DNA from: Notamacropus eugenii
Lineage: Eukaryota; Chordata; Mammalia; Diprotodontia; Macropodidae
Length of the DNA stretch: 64,000 nucleotides
Reading direction: 5' to 3'
Assembly (NCBI RefSeq): GCF_028372415.1
Contig: NC_092876.1
Coordinates: 56,783,256 to 56,847,255 of the forward strand
In this document: positions 11,026-22,310 of the stretch, in pieces
How positions within the stretch are numbered: position 1 is the stretch's first letter
Layout: each line of letters opens with the position of its first letter
Made by a program: the position numbers and the translations under genes
Notes under the pieces: generated by a model
Seen by the model: only the letters and a program-made list of their open reading frames with translations
What the model was told of the DNA's origin: nothing
Database searches by the model: none

Positions 11026-11324
11026 AGGTGGGGGGGGTGGGATCAGGAACTGCCTAGAGATGAAGAAAGGCCATATAGGAGCCAGGTTCCACTAGGGCTT
11101 GATTTGGTTGATGTGTTTTTCTCTTTCTTGCTTGGAAGATTTTTGTTTTTTAAACCACAAGCTCATTTACACTGAAGGCAAAGAGATTTTTGACCAGTAC
11201 TTTGGCCAGTAGAGGTCAGAAAAGAAGTAAATGCATTCCAGGGCAGTCCGTCTCTCACCTAGACTGGTCCCTTATGCGTAGCGTGCTTTCATTTCTCATC
11301 TCTGTCTCTTGGACCCCCCTAGTT

Positions 11325-11460
11325 CCCTTAAAAACTAGATCCTGCAAGATGCCTTGGGAAAATCACTTCTATTGCCTGAGCCTCAGTTTTCCTCTCTGTC
11401 AAGTGGGGTGATAATACTTGCACTATCTCTCAGGGTATTGGGAGGATCAAAGGAGATTTA
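11325..11460 (+). mobile_element. MIR fragment
   Basis: Core and 3' half only: 'gcctgagcctcagttttcct', 'gataatacttgcactatctc', 'cagggtattgggaggatcaa'. Confidence 0.65.
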
Positions 11461-11560
11461 TGCATACACAGACATATATACCCACATATACATATATATG
11501 TATCTATACATGTATGTGCGTGTATATATCTAGATATAATATATACATATGTACACATAC
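11461..11560. repeat. TATA/CATA-rich imperfect microsatellite
   Basis: Mixed ATATAC/TATGTA steps with no fixed register. Confidence 0.65.
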
Positions 11561-11749
11561 AAAATGATCTATGGGGGAAGAATATTATTACCAGAGAGTG
11601 TAGTTTTCTAAAAATTAGACCTGTGATTTCAGTGGTGCAGGCAAATCCCTGGTGAGGAAACTCCCCTTCTCAATGGAGAGGGCAGGTACCTGTTAGGCAA
11701 CTTAGCATTTGAGAGAGTTTTCTGGGGGTACTAAAGGTTAAGTAAATGA

Positions 11750-11990
11750 AACAGCTAGTCAGTGCAATGAATAGAATGCTGAACTTGGAGGCAGGAAGAC
11801 CTGAGTTCAAATCTAACCTCTGACACGAGCTGCATAACCCTGGTTAAGTCACTTAACTTTTGCCTCAATTTCCTCATCTGTAAAAGGGGATATTCATAGC
11901 ACCTACCTCCCAGGGTTATTCGGAGGACCAAACAAAATAAGATGGAAACCTTAAAGCTTGTTATATAAATGCTAGTTATCATGCTTTAGC
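11750..11990 (+). mobile_element. MIR/THER-type SINE, near full length
   Basis: tRNA head 'acagctagtcagtgcaatga', then 'acctgagttcaaatctaacc', 'gttaagtcacttaacttttg', 'cctcatctgtaaaaggggat' and the end 'ttatataaatgctagttatc'. Confidence 0.85.
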
Positions 11991-12269
11991 TGTGGCCCAG
12001 GGTCCCACAGTTAGTACGTGTCAAAGGTGGGACTTCTTGACCCTGAGCTGGAATCTTTATCTGGTATGTTAGATATCCTGGGAAATTTGAGAATTGTTAG
12101 GAAAAGAAAGTGCCTTCAAGGTCAGCCTCTCAGATGTAGATGTTCCTACAATATTGTTTCATCCCTGAAGGGTGCTGAGGGTGCCCCTGAAACTCTGAGA
12201 GAAGGAAACCCTAATATAGAGATACTGTGGTTGGTTAAGTTCAGAGACAGTTTCTATTCAACCTACTCA

Positions 12270-14275
12270 CGTCAATGACATTTATTAAATACCTATAATG
12301 TGCCAGGTGCTGGGCTAAGTTCTGGGGATACAAAGAAAGGCAAAAAATAATCCTTACCACAAGGGAACTCACAGTCTGGTCTGGGAGACAACATGCAAAC
12401 AAGTATGTACAAGCAAGCTATAGAGAGGTTACTTTGCCAATAATCTCAGTACAAAGGGGTCTTTCCCAGTCTTGAAGAAGGGAGGACATTAACTGGGACC
12501 TGAAAAAAAATGAAGGGAGCTGGGAGAGGACTCAGGGCATGGAGGGCAGCCAGTGAAAGTCATCCATCAGGAGATAAGAGAGTCTTATGGGAGGAAGAGC
12601 AAAATGGAAAATGCCACTGGATTATAGTGTAGAGGATTAAGTGGTAAGAAGATTGGGAAGGAAAGATGGTGCCAGGTTCGGGAGAGTTTACAAGGCAAAT
12701 GGAAGATTTTCTAATCAAATCCTCCAAGTGGTAAGGAGCCAATGGAGTTTATTGAATGGGGATTGGAGGGTGGTGGTGACAGGGTCAGACAGAGGCTTCA
12801 GGAAGGTCATTTGGATGACTGAGTTAGGAGGGGGAAGAGACTGGAGGCAGGGAGAGCAATAGCAGGCTTTCTCAATAATGAAGATATGAGGTATGAAGAC
12901 TTGCACTAGAGTGTCCAAAAAGAGACGGCAGGTCAGCAGGAGATGTTATGAAAGTACGATCAACAGTGCTTGACAAATGACTAGATTTAGAGGGTGAGAG
13001 AGAGTGAGGAGTCCAGGATATCATGTAGGTTGTGGACCTGAGTGATGAGGAGGATGGTGACATCCTCAGTAGTGACAGGGAAGTTAGAAAGAAAGGAAGA
13101 TTTGAGGGAGAAAGATAGTGGGTTCAGTTTTGGATATGTAAAGTTTAAGATGTCTGTGGGACATCTAGTTGAAGATACTCAATAGCCAGTTGGAGATGCA
13201 AGACTGGAGGACAGGAGAAAGGTTAGGGCTGGAGAAGTAGATCTAAGAATCCTCATAGAGATGATAATTGAATTCATGGGAGTTGATAGATCATCATTGG
13301 TATAGAGGGAGAAGAGAAGAAAGCCTAGGGCAGAACCTTAGAGGACTCTCAATGGTTAGTGGAAGTGACTTGGCTAAGGATCCAGCAAAGGAGACTAGGA
13401 AGGAGAGGTTGGAAAGGTGGGAAGAGATCCAGGAGAGAGAAATGTCATGAAAATCTAAAGAGAAGAGAGTATTAAGGAGAAGAGGGAGGTGATCAGCAGT
13501 GTCAAAGGCTGCACAGAATCAAAGATTGAGAAAAGGCCATTGGATCCAGCAGTTATGAGATTGGTGGTCACTTCGGAGAGGGCAGCTTGGCTGAATGATG
13601 AAGTCAGAAACCAGATTATAGAGGGGTAAGAAGAAGTGAGTGGAAAGGAAGAGGAGGTAGTGATTGCAGAAAAGCTTCTCAAGGGATTTAGCTTATGGAA
13701 AGGAGGACAAAAGTGTGGATGGATCAAGGGAAGGTTTTTTGGAACATCCACATCTCCCTTATCCTCAAAAAACCTTCCCTTGGTCCATCCACACTTTTGT
13801 AGACTGGCTACTGATAGAGGGGGCAATCTACTGGAAAAGATGGGATTAGTTGGGCATGGAGAGGGGTTAGCCTTGGCAAGCAGATGGCCACCTCTTCATG
13901 GGAGATGGTGATGAAGTAGATAGTAGCAGAAGGCATCTGGGTTATATGAGATGGGGAGGAAGGGAGAAGAGGGAGCTCTTGGTGAATGGTCTCCATTTTT
14001 TTCAGAGAAATGTGAAGCAAAGTCATACCTGACTGGGTAGATGGGAGAGGGAAAGCCACAGGAAATTTGAGGAGAGATGAAAAAGTTTGGATAAAAACAT
14101 TGTGGTGAATGAATGGGATAGTGAATTGATCAGGCAGGTGTGAAAGGATTGCCTTGCAGCATCGAGGGTTTAGATGAGATTAAGTAACATAAATTGACTT
14201 CAGGGGTGGAATGACTAAGGACACAGAGACAATCCCATTGTGTTAGAGAAAGCTAATAGCCATCTGGGGCCATCT
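12270..14275 (-). mobile_element. L2 LINE, 3' half, antisense
   Basis: The left end is an antisense L2 terminus ('tgacatttattaaatacct', 'atgtgccaggtgctgggcta', 'aactcacagtctgg'). Rightward lie decayed reverse-transcriptase-side sequences, giving long antisense frames such as 13455-13826. Only ORF2 C-terminal and 3' UTR sequence is expected over 2 kb, and frames are broken throughout. It contains the hairpin at 13707-13800. Confidence 0.75.
13707..13800. repeat. Inverted repeat, 35-bp arms, 24-bp spacer
   Basis: Arms 13707-13741 and 13766-13800 are reverse complements with one mismatch (ggatcaaggg against cccttggtcc). The spacer is 13742-13765. It would fold as a near-perfect hairpin. It lies inside the L2 and is not part of any L2 structure I know. 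Confidence 0.95.
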
Positions 14276-14654
14276 ATGAGTTCATGGGACACTATGGGAC
14301 ATTGACCTGTTGGTCTAGACCATCAACCAACTCAGGTCTAAGCTTGGAAAGACAATGCATGACAAAAGAGTGAGAACCTTCTGACTTACGTGCTCGTATA
14401 GAAACTTCTTCTACACAGAGGAGGGAACTCAAGCTGGCCACGGGAGAGAAGGTCTTTAACTTATTCTGTCTAGCGCCAGAGGACAGAAGTGGGAGCAATG
14501 GGTGGAAGTTAGAAGAGAGGCACGTTTTGGCTCCAGAATAGAAAACCACCAATCTTTCTAACAAATGAGATCTGTTTAGAAGTGGAAATGCCTGCTCTGG
14601 GAGTGTTAGGATGCCTAGTATCCCCCCCATCCCTTGTCCAAAAGCTCAGCTATG

Positions 14655-14945
14655 TCCAAGATTCAGCTCAATCGCATCAGTAACAATAATGAACAATTAT
14701 GTAGCATTTACTATGTGCCAGGCATTGTGGTAAGTGTTTCACAATTCTTAGGGGAAGTAGATGCTACTATTATCTTCCTTTTACAGATGAGAACCCTGAG
14801 GCAAACAAAGGTTAAGTGACATGTCCAGGGTCATACATCTGTAAATGTTTGAGACTAGATTCGAACCCTGATCTTCTTGACTCCAAGCACTCTATCCTCT
14901 GTACTACTTAGCTGCTTCTTTGGCTCTTTTAGCTCTAAACTTCTA
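14655..14945 (-). mobile_element. MIR SINE, antisense, near full length
   Basis: 'tagcatttactatgtgccag', 'tattatcttccttttacaga', 'aggttaagtgacatgtccag', 'gattcgaaccctgatcttct' and 'tgtactacttagctgcttc'. Confidence 0.85.
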
Positions 14946-14959
14946 AGAGCCAAGCCCTC

Positions 14960-15075
14960 CAAGGGGGGCTCTAAGGGCCCTCCCAGTTCTGACATTCTGG
15001 TTTCTAAGGACCCTCCCAGCTCTGGCATTGTCTTAACAACTTTCCTAACTTCAGTATTTTTCTCTAAGGGCCCTC
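14960..15075 (+). repeat. Short array of the ~33-bp monomer
   Basis: Three to four units: 'ctaagggccctcccagttct'+'gacattctgg', 'tctaaggaccctcccagctc', and a degenerate 'ctaagggccctcttagttta'. Confidence 0.75.
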
Positions 15076-15179
15076 TTAGTTTAATGTCTGACACATAGTA
15101 GGAGCTTAATAGGTGCTTTAAAATTTTTTATAATGCTTGTTTGTTTGAATCTAGGTTCTAGGGTCCTTTCTTGCACTCA

Positions 15180-15765
15180 TATTTTCTGATTCTATGAATC
15201 TTATGGCCGAGGTCATGGGTTCAGTCCCTCCCTTTGCGTACCAGGGGGACTGACCATCATTACTGCCGGAAAAACATTTGACCAAGCATACCCAGTAGAT
15301 AATGTCATCTGAATATAAAATTAGTAGATTATGGCACAGTCATAGGAGTGTGTCTCATCCACTGGTATACATCTGTTTTTCGGAAGGGCTTTCTTACACA
15401 GGAGATTTGCAGACTAAACATCCTGACCCTTCCCCTCCCTTCCCGCTTAGTTCTGGCTGGGAGGGTGGAGGATGGTATTTGGACTGGGATTTTATGCCCC
15501 AGTCCCAGCTCGTGACTTCCCATGTATCCATACAAGTCTCTCCTCAGCCACTCACCCACACAAACACTCCTTTCCCTCTCTGTCCTCCGTGCCAAGTCCT
15601 GTCACCAATTACCCTCACATGCTGGGCCTTGGCTGAGGTAATGAGCCCAGCTCTCATGCCTGCACCAAAGGCTCTTTTCTCTCACCCTCTCTGCATCTGA
15701 TGCTCTGCTGATGCCCAGAGGGTAACAGGACATCCAACCCAAACTGCTGGCGCAGCCGGATTAGA
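15180..15765. other. Single-copy-looking interval
   Basis: No repeat recognised. Frames here (for example 15302-15700) are not similar to any protein I know and lack support as exons. Confidence 0.4.
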
Positions 15766-15769
15766 ATAT

Positions 15770-15945
15770 TTGAGAGTTTGAGTTAGAAGAGACATTAGAG
15801 CCCTTATCTCTTTTTTTATTGCAGAGGAGCCTGAGGCCCAGACAGGGATTTGCCCAAGGTCACACAGTTAAAAAATAGCAGTCTGGACTCCAATCCTGGG
15901 CTTCCGGACTCTAAATCCATCATTCTTTCCACTACATCACATGCT
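15770..15945 (-). mobile_element. MIR SINE, antisense
   Basis: 'agaagagacattagagccct', 'ttgcccaaggtcacacagtt', 'ctccaatcctgggcttccgg', 'cattctttccactacatcac'. Confidence 0.8.
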
Positions 15946-16209
15946 TCTGCTTTCACTGGAGGTTGGGGTGGGGTGAGGGGAGGAACCCAAATAGCATTAT
16001 TGGTGCGAGGAATGGTGAATTTTCTTGGCAACAAAAATACCTTCTTTCCCCTCTTCCAAATTTCTCTATGAGATTTGCACTGTGACCCACACACAGAATG
16101 ACTTTCAGTGAGGAAATCTTTGAAGAAAAATATTTAACCTTTGAAAGAACCTCCCTCTGGATAAGGTGAATACGAGAAGAGAAAATACTCACAAGAAGAA
16201 AAATAATGG

Positions 16210-16300
16210 TGAGGATGATGATGATGATGACGATGCCTCACATTTTTAGAACACTTCAAGCAGACCTGTCTGGGTGTCTGACATGAAGTCTTTTTTTTTT
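16210..16300. repeat. GAT repeats and T-run
   Basis: 'gatgatgatgatgatgacga' at about 16212-16232, then T14 at about 16291-16304. The sequence between resembles a MIR end. Confidence 0.6.
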
Positions 16301-16399
16301 TTTTCTTAAAGGGCTTTTTGTAGCTTTTAAATCCAGTCACAGAAATTGGGTGAACATCTCATGGGCTGGTAAAGTTCTTTAGGGACGTCTGTTCATTTG

Positions 16400-16665
16400 G
16401 AGTTAAGAGATCTGGGGCTTCCCTATTCTGGATCCTTCTCTTTCTGTGATCTGGAGCAAAGCCCTGAACTTTTCTGAGCCTCAGTTTATAAAATGAAGCT
16501 AATAATCCTTTACCTTCATCCTTCTCAAGGACAGTTGGGAAGAAACCTCAAAGCCCTACAAAAATGGGAGTTATTATTATCAGGTTTAATAAACAATTAA
16601 TCAATTTCTATCTGTCCAGCAAGTGGCACACAGTAGGTACTTAATAAATACTTGACTGATTGATC
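16400..16665 (+). mobile_element. MIR fragment followed by L2 terminus
   Basis: MIR core 'ttctgagcctcagtttataa' ends near 'tgggagttattattatc'. It is followed by an L2 end, 'tggcacacagtaggtactta' and 'ataaatacttgactgattga'. Confidence 0.7.
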
Positions 16666-16794
16666 ACTTGCAGAATGCTTTAATAATTACTTTTTTTTCT
16701 GAGAAGAATTGAGAAATTGTCCCTTCATTCATTCATTCATTCTAGAGGAAGGGAATTATAGGTCTGGAATACTATATATCCTGGTGCAGTGTTC

Positions 16795-16985
16795 ATAAAA
16801 TTCCAGAACTAGAGCTCCAAGGAAACTGCGGCCATTAGTCCAACTCCCTCTTTTATTTATAAAGATTTTTTAGTCTATAATAAACTTATTTTCTCTTTCG
16901 CATAAAAACCTTTTGAATATTTGCAGACAGTTATCATGCCTCCCCCGACTACTCTCTTCTGCAGTTTAAATAGCCTCAGTATCTT
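16795..16985 (+). mobile_element. L3/CR1-type fragment
   Basis: 'ggccattagtccaactccct' and, further right, 'cttttgaatatttgcagaca'+'gttatcatgcc' are old CR1-clade landmarks. Confidence 0.55.
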
Positions 16986-17114
16986 TCTTCTTTAAAAAAA
17001 ATTTTTTTGGATGAACAAAAATCTATTTTCTTCCTCTTCCTCCATCCCTTGTTTTATGCATGAGGTAACCGAGATCTAGAGAGTTTAAGTGACTACCATA
17101 TAGGAATGAGAGGT

Positions 17115-17230
17115 TACCGAAAAAGCATTTATTAGACTCTTAGAACTGTGGAAAGTGCCCTGAAACAAATACAAGTAAGAGGAATGGTCCCTGCCCTTGA
17201 GGATCTTACATCTTAGTATGGGGAAGGGGC
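17115..17230 (-). mobile_element. L2 terminus, antisense
   Basis: 'aagcatttattagactctta' then 'ggtccctgcccttgaggatc' and 'ttacatcttagtatgggg'. Confidence 0.65.
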
Positions 17231-17239
17231 ACTGGAGGA

Positions 17240-17470
17240 TATATTGTTGTGTTTGTCCTTTGTTGTTGAAGAGGACCATGACATCAGGGAGATGATGACA
17301 TGACTTGCATTGACTTGGATTTGAGTGAGGGAGGGCTGGGCAAGATCAACAACCTCACTTTCTCCGTCAGAGCCATCTGGGTCCAGTGGCCTGATATTCA
17401 TCAGGATGACTGGAGATGGCCCAGGATGCAATGGGAGACCCTGGCCCTTTTAATCTAATGTCGTTTCAGG
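17240..17470 (-). mobile_element. RTE-type 3' tail, antisense
   Basis: 'ttgttgttgaagaggaccat', 'gacatcagggagatgatgac', 'gagccatctgggtccagtgg', 'ggagatggcccaggatgcaa'. It matches, in reverse, the tails of the SINEs at 33.1 and 62.3 kb. Confidence 0.8.
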
Positions 17471-17474
17471 ATAT

Positions 17475-17725
17475 AAGTGGGATTGGGTAAGACAAGATAG
17501 AAACTCACCAGTCTGCCCAAGGTCCCAGAGGCAAGGATCCATATTCTGTTGGGAAAAAGCTGGAGGGGAGAGGGTTTAGCCTGGAGATGGTTGAGAAGTG
17601 TCAGGAAGGAGCCATAGAAACTCACCAATCAGTGGCTTAGCCCACGTTACAGAAGTAGTATTAAAAGTAGGTTTTGAAGTAAGGTCTTTTGATTCCAGAG
17701 CTTTCATTTATACCAAGATACTTCC
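17475..17725 (-). mobile_element. MIR fragments, antisense
   Basis: Two diverged antisense MIR cores: 'gtctgcccaaggtcccagag', and 'ggcttagcccacgttacaga' with 'tcttttgattccagagcttt'. Confidence 0.5.
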
Positions 17726-18187
17726 CATGTGGCGTGGTTTTGCTCTTTTAATATCTTTGTTTTACAAGAGAAGTTTCATTGGGTGGAGAAATAGGGAGGG
17801 GCATATTTAGAAATGAATGTGATTTCCAAACAAAAAACCATCAATAAAAAAAGGAAGAAAATGAATGTTTTGTTGTCCTAAGTCAACCTTTCTCTTAGAA
17901 CAGAAAATTTATTTTTAGGGGCCCAGCCTTCTTCCCAGCAGGCTGCCTCTGCCCTAGACCCCACCCCTCCTTCTGCCTACTGTCCCCGCCCTTCCCTTTT
18001 CTAGAGATTTCTTGAAGTGTCCATGTTGGAAACTTCCATGACCTATACTTACAGAGTGGAAAGTTAAAACAGGGTTCCCTTGTGGTTCTTCTGGCCAATC
18101 CCCAGTGTTTACCTTTAACATTGCACACCTAAAAGCAATCCACAATCAGACATGTATGAACAAGCAACCCTCCTAGACCTTCCCCAG

Positions 18188-18427
18188 GGGCAGCTAAATG
18201 GCACAGTGGATAGAGTGTCAGACATAGAGTCAGGAAGACTCATCTCCCTGAGTTCAAATGTGGTCTCAAAATGTGATATGACCCTGGGCAAGTCGCTTAA
18301 CACTGTTTACCTCAGTTTCCTCATCTGTCAAATGATCTGGAGAAGGAAATGGCAAACCACTCCAGTGTCTTTACCAAAGAAAACCCCAAATGGGGTCACA
18401 AAGAGTCAGACATGCCTGAGCAACAAT
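18188..18427 (+). mobile_element. MAR1-type tRNA SINE
   Basis: 'cagctaaatggcacagtgga', 'gggcaagtcgcttaacactg', 'aggaaatggcaaaccactcc', 'ggggtcacaaagagtcagac'. Flanks share CCTTCCC, a possible short TSD. Confidence 0.9.
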
Positions 18428-18589
18428 ATGGCCTTCCCTGCCTTCTCAAAACTACCCTGGTTTGGAGATGAATGACAATGAAGAAGAGTGAGATGACTTT
18501 GGTAACTCCTGGGTGTTACTTACAGGGAGGCTTCCTGATGTACTATCTTTGGCTGACCCTTCAAGGTCCCACCAGTCTTTAAAATGAGA

Positions 18590-18800
18590 GAATTATTCAT
18601 ATTATATTTAGATGGAGTCAAAAGGATTTGAGTGCAAGTCCTACTTGTGAGGCATCCAAGCAGTGGGAGCCTTCTCTGGGGCTCAGTATCCTTAACAGAA
18701 AGTGAGAGGGTGGATTCTATGACTTTTAAGGTCCCATTTAGTTCTAAATTTTCCTCCTGCCTAACTCACAGGGTTATAGTAAAAGAAAAGTACATTAAAA
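18590..18800 (+). mobile_element. MIR3-like SINE
   Basis: 'ggatttgagtgcaagtccta', then 'gattctatgacttttaaggt' and 'cccatttagttctaaatttt'. Diverged. Confidence 0.6.
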
Positions 18801-18989
18801 TAATATAAGGATGTGTACTCATTACTATTATGGTTAGCAAACTCTTTCATGTAGAAGAGCTCTCAAAGGTAAATTTCAGTTCCATTGGTATAGTGACAAA
18901 TTCCCTATTAGTGGGGCTTGAGAGTTCCACTTTCCACATCTGGGTTGGCTAATGTCTTCATTAAACATTTCAGTTGTTGTTGTTTTTTT

Positions 18990-19360
18990 TCCTCCCTCTA
19001 TCCAGACAGGAAGTAGCTATTGCCAAGCAGTCATGAAGCCAAATATGGATAAAAAAAAACCAGATGGGTAAGAAGAAAATGCTTTCTCCTGGGGGCTGGG
19101 CTGAGCTGCCCTGAAAGGGGCATCAAATAATTGGTAGGCAGGCATAGAAGAGTAACCAGTGTGATTTCTTCAAGGAATGATCTGTATGGGCAGGATTCTC
19201 TTTCCAAAGTCTTTGCTCCAGTCACTAGTCTTCGAACAAATCATCTCTGAGAGGGTTCCTATTGGATTGGGTATATGGACCTTCTTCCCCACCCACATCC
19301 TTGATTAGAAAAACTAGAACAAGATGCGAGTCATTCCTTGGGGCATTGAAAGGCCAATAT
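18990..19360. other. Single-copy-looking interval
   Basis: No repeat or exon recognised. Short T- and A-runs near 18982 and 19051 only. Confidence 0.35.
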
Positions 19361-19364
19361 GTCT

Positions 19365-19555
19365 AGGAGAAAGAGTTTTGACTCTGGAAGGAGAAGAACT
19401 GGCTTCAAATCTCATGTTTCCCACTTGCTACCTGAATGACCTTAGGTACGTCATTTACCTCCTTGGTTTTCAGTTTCTTCATTTGTAAAATGATAGGGTT
19501 AGACTAGATAACCTCTGAGATCCCTTCCAGCTCTAGGTATATGATCCTAGGAGCC
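19365..19555 (+). mobile_element. MIR3 SINE, near full length
   Basis: 'gttttgactctggaaggaga', 'atgaccttaggtacgtcatt', 'tttcttcatttgtaaaatga', 'tagggttagactagataacc', 'gatcccttccagctctaggt'. It shows the ordinary L3-type 3' end from which the ~33-bp arrays appear to derive. Confidence 0.85.
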
Positions 19556-19559
19556 TCAT

Positions 19560-20040
19560 ATAATGACTGTTTCCGTTCATGCCTCTTTAGCATGGACTAA
19601 TTACTTGAAAGGTTCAAGGGTTGACAACTGGCCAATGAGTCCTTAGAACACAATAATATACTCTTCTTGTTATCAGCCCACATGGAAGTTTGGTGTTCTT
19701 ACTCTGGAAAAGTATGAAGAAGGGACTTTTCTCTTTCCTCTTCAGATAAGGTTTCCTTTGACTATTTCTTGTTGGCACACTTCATGGAAAAAGTCTTTTA
19801 ATTGGCTGTTGAGCCTGAATGTAGTGAGCATACAAAAGCCTGAATGAATAGATGAGAGCTCCTTTTTTTTCTTGGTGGCTTTTGAATGAGAGGAAAACAA
19901 ACCTCAGGATGAAAGAGGAGATGGTAAAGAGTGGCCTCTCTTCTCAGCCACCATGAGGCTATAAACACTTGGCAGCACCTCTCTGTCTCCATTTTGGATT
20001 TTCTTTCCAGAACCTGGGTGATGGAGTATGAGAGACAGAA
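19560..20040. other. Unassigned interval
   Basis: No clear repeat or exon. Antisense frame 19798-19992 has no recognisable domain. Confidence 0.35.
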
Positions 20041-20044
20041 TGGG

Positions 20045-20290
20045 TCAGGCTGTTGTAGTTGTTAATTGTTTGTGGCTTATTGTTTGTTCTCAAAGAGGAA
20101 TATGACCTCAGGAAGGTATTGTCATAACTTGCAAGTGAAGCAAAGTCACCAGCCTCACTCTCTCCTCCAGAATCATCAGAGTCCAGTGGTAAGACATAGG
20201 TCAAGAAGACTGGTAATGACCTAGATGTAGTGGAAAATCTTGGTCTTTTTAAGCTAAGGTCTTTCCTAGGTTCCAGTTTATCTGAAACAA
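20045..20290 (-). mobile_element. RTE-type 3' tail, antisense
   Basis: 'tgttctcaaagaggaatatg'-type start, 'cctcaggaaggtattgtcat', 'ctctctcctccagaatcatc', 'ggtctttttaagctaaggtc'. Diverged copy of the tail at 17.24 kb. Confidence 0.7.
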
Positions 20291-20439
20291 TGCCCATTCA
20301 GTAGTTAAAGGGTAATTAAGAAGTGAGTCATAAGTTGGGCTAGTTTGCCCTTACAAAAGAATCAGTCTGGGAGGGGAAGACCCTTAGAGCTTCTGGACAG
20401 AACAAAAACAGTTGCTATTTACACTTACTCTGACCCGTC

Positions 20440-20945
20440 AAAACCCAAACCATGAGTAAGTGAGGCTTGGGCAAGGTGTAAAAAGACTGGAAAAGTAACA
20501 AGGGGGCAGATTACGAAGGGCTTTAAGTGCCAGAGGAATTTATATTTGATCCTGGAGCTAAAGGAAACTACTGAAGTTTATTGAATGGGAGGGAGATGGA
20601 GGTAGGAATGATGTGTTCATTCTTGAACTTTAGGAAAATATCTTTGGCATCTGGCTGGAGAATGGATTGAAGTGGCAGGCTTAAGGCAGGTAGACCTTGG
20701 GCTATTGCAATAGTCCAATGGGCTATTGCAATAGTCCAGGTGTGAAGTGATGAGTTTCAGAATGTGGGTGGTGGCAGCATCAGAGGAGAGAAGGGAGCCT
20801 ATTTGAGAGATGTTGTAAGGATGAAATTGATAGACCTTAGCACCATATTGGATTTGGGTGGTTCAAGAGAGTGAGGAGTGAAGGATGACACTGAGGTTGT
20901 GAGCATGAAGAACTGGGAGGATGGTGGTACCCTCTATAGTAATAG
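20440..20945 (-). mobile_element. L2 ORF2 C-terminal fragment, antisense
   Basis: 'gattacgaagggctttaagt', 'atttgatcctggagctaaag', 'ttgaactttaggaaaat' and 'gcaatagtccaggtgtgaag' encode, in reverse, the L2 segment around SRLDYCN. A 21-bp direct duplication occurs inside (20699-20719 and 20720-20740). Confidence 0.8.
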
Positions 20946-21129
20946 TTTTCCACACCCTTCATGTCCATCAGCCATACCCAGCAGATGGGCCAAACCAGGT
21001 TGAAGGTAACCAAAGGGTCTCAGACTTGTCAGTGAGTTAGGGGCATATCTACCCCAAGTGTCTGAAGACTTCCTCTGCCAGGATGAGTGGATGAGAACAA
21101 TTTGTTCCAATGGCCATGATGGTGGCTGA

Positions 21130-21360
21130 AGCAGGTGGAGTGCTTAGAGCTTGGTTGACACCAAGATACCAAGTGTCACCCACTGCATCCCAGGCCATCC
21201 CAGTGGTCCTGACTTTTTTCTTGCCACTAGACTTTGATGACTCTGGAAGAGAGAACAAGACTGATGACTTTGTGCCACTCTGCCTCACTTAAATCCAGTT
21301 CATGCACGAATTGAGACATCACCTTTGTGATCCTTGAAATGAAGGACACAGAACAGCAAC
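21130..21360 (+). mobile_element. RTE-type 3' tail
   Basis: 'cactgcatcccaggccatcc', 'ctctggaagagagaacaaga', 'tgccactctgcctcacttaa', then 'gagacatcacctttgtgatc' and 'gaaatgaaggacacagaaca'. Diverged. Confidence 0.65.
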
Positions 21361-21554
21361 CATGAGTTTTCCCCTTGCAGCTGCTCACGGTGACTCTGTA
21401 GACATGGATGTTCTTCCACCCCCTTCCTTCCACCTGGACATGTGGCCTTACTGAGTCTTTTGGGATTTGGCATTCCTATTCTCTAGTCACACAAGCACCC
21501 AAATTCAGGCCATTGTCACCTCTAGTATAAGAACCTTCTTTAATGTTCTTCTTT

Positions 21555-22310
21555 CTCTACTCCATCCTCCACATAAGCTGTTTTAGTGATTTTCCCAAAG
21601 CACAGGTATGACCATGTCACTCCCCTTCTCAATAACCTCCAAGGGCTCTCTAGCATTCCTAGGATTGCATATAAATACCTCTCACATTTAAAGCCCTTTA
21701 CTGATCCCAAACTACCTTTTCAGCCTTATAGAACATTACTTCCTTTCCCACACAGTCTATGGGTGGGGATCCTGCGGCCACATGTGGCCTCAAGTATCGT
21801 CCTTTGACTGAATCCAAACTTCACCCAACAAATCCCTCAAGTGTGGGCTGTTGCACTTGAGGACCTAGAGGGCCACATGTGGCTTAGAGGCTGCAGGATC
21901 CCCACCCCTGATCTAGTCAAACTGACCTACTGTTCTTCACATACAGAACTTCATTTCCCTGCCTTTGCATGGATGCTCCCTCATGCCTGGAATTCACTTG
22001 CTCCTTACCTCCACCTCTTAGAATTCCTCATTTTCTTCAGAACCTGGCTCAATTTTTTCCTTTTCCAAGAAGGTCACTGGGTTGTGACGAGTCAGACTTG
22101 ATGGAATGATGGAACAACACTACAAGCTGTCCCTGATTCCTCCTCAGCTTCTTGCACCCCCAGGGGAAGGAGGATTACCCCCCAAATTCCATATGTGCAT
22201 GTTGTTCCCCCAAAACAGAACTCCTTGAAGGCAGTTGCTGGTTTGTTTTGTCCCTAGTATTAGCATGTAGTAGGCACCTCTTTATGCTGGTCTGCTTGAT
22301 TGATTTCCAG
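21555..22310 (+). mobile_element. L2 LINE 3' region, split by a MITE
   Basis: 'tatgaccatgtcactcccct', 'caataacctccaagggctct', 'aaagccctttactgatccca' lead up to 21757. L2 resumes at 21911 with 'atctagtcaaactgacctac', 'catgcctggaattcacttgc' and 'gaacctggctcaattttttc', and ends near 'agcatgtagtaggcacctct'. Confidence 0.85.
21758..21910. mobile_element. hAT-type MITE, copy 1
   Basis: 153 bp with terminal inverted repeats: 'gggtggggatcctgcggcca' and, at the other end, 'ctgcaggatccccacccctg'. Internal 'cacatgtggc' palindromes occur near both ends. It interrupts the L2 cleanly. Flanks share only TCTA, so the 8-bp TSD expected of hAT is decayed. No transposase. Confidence 0.85.

Noticed and set aside
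13455..13826. 123-codon minus-strand frame
   Set aside because: Lies in a decayed antisense L2 and crosses the hairpin. No intact reverse transcriptase motifs.
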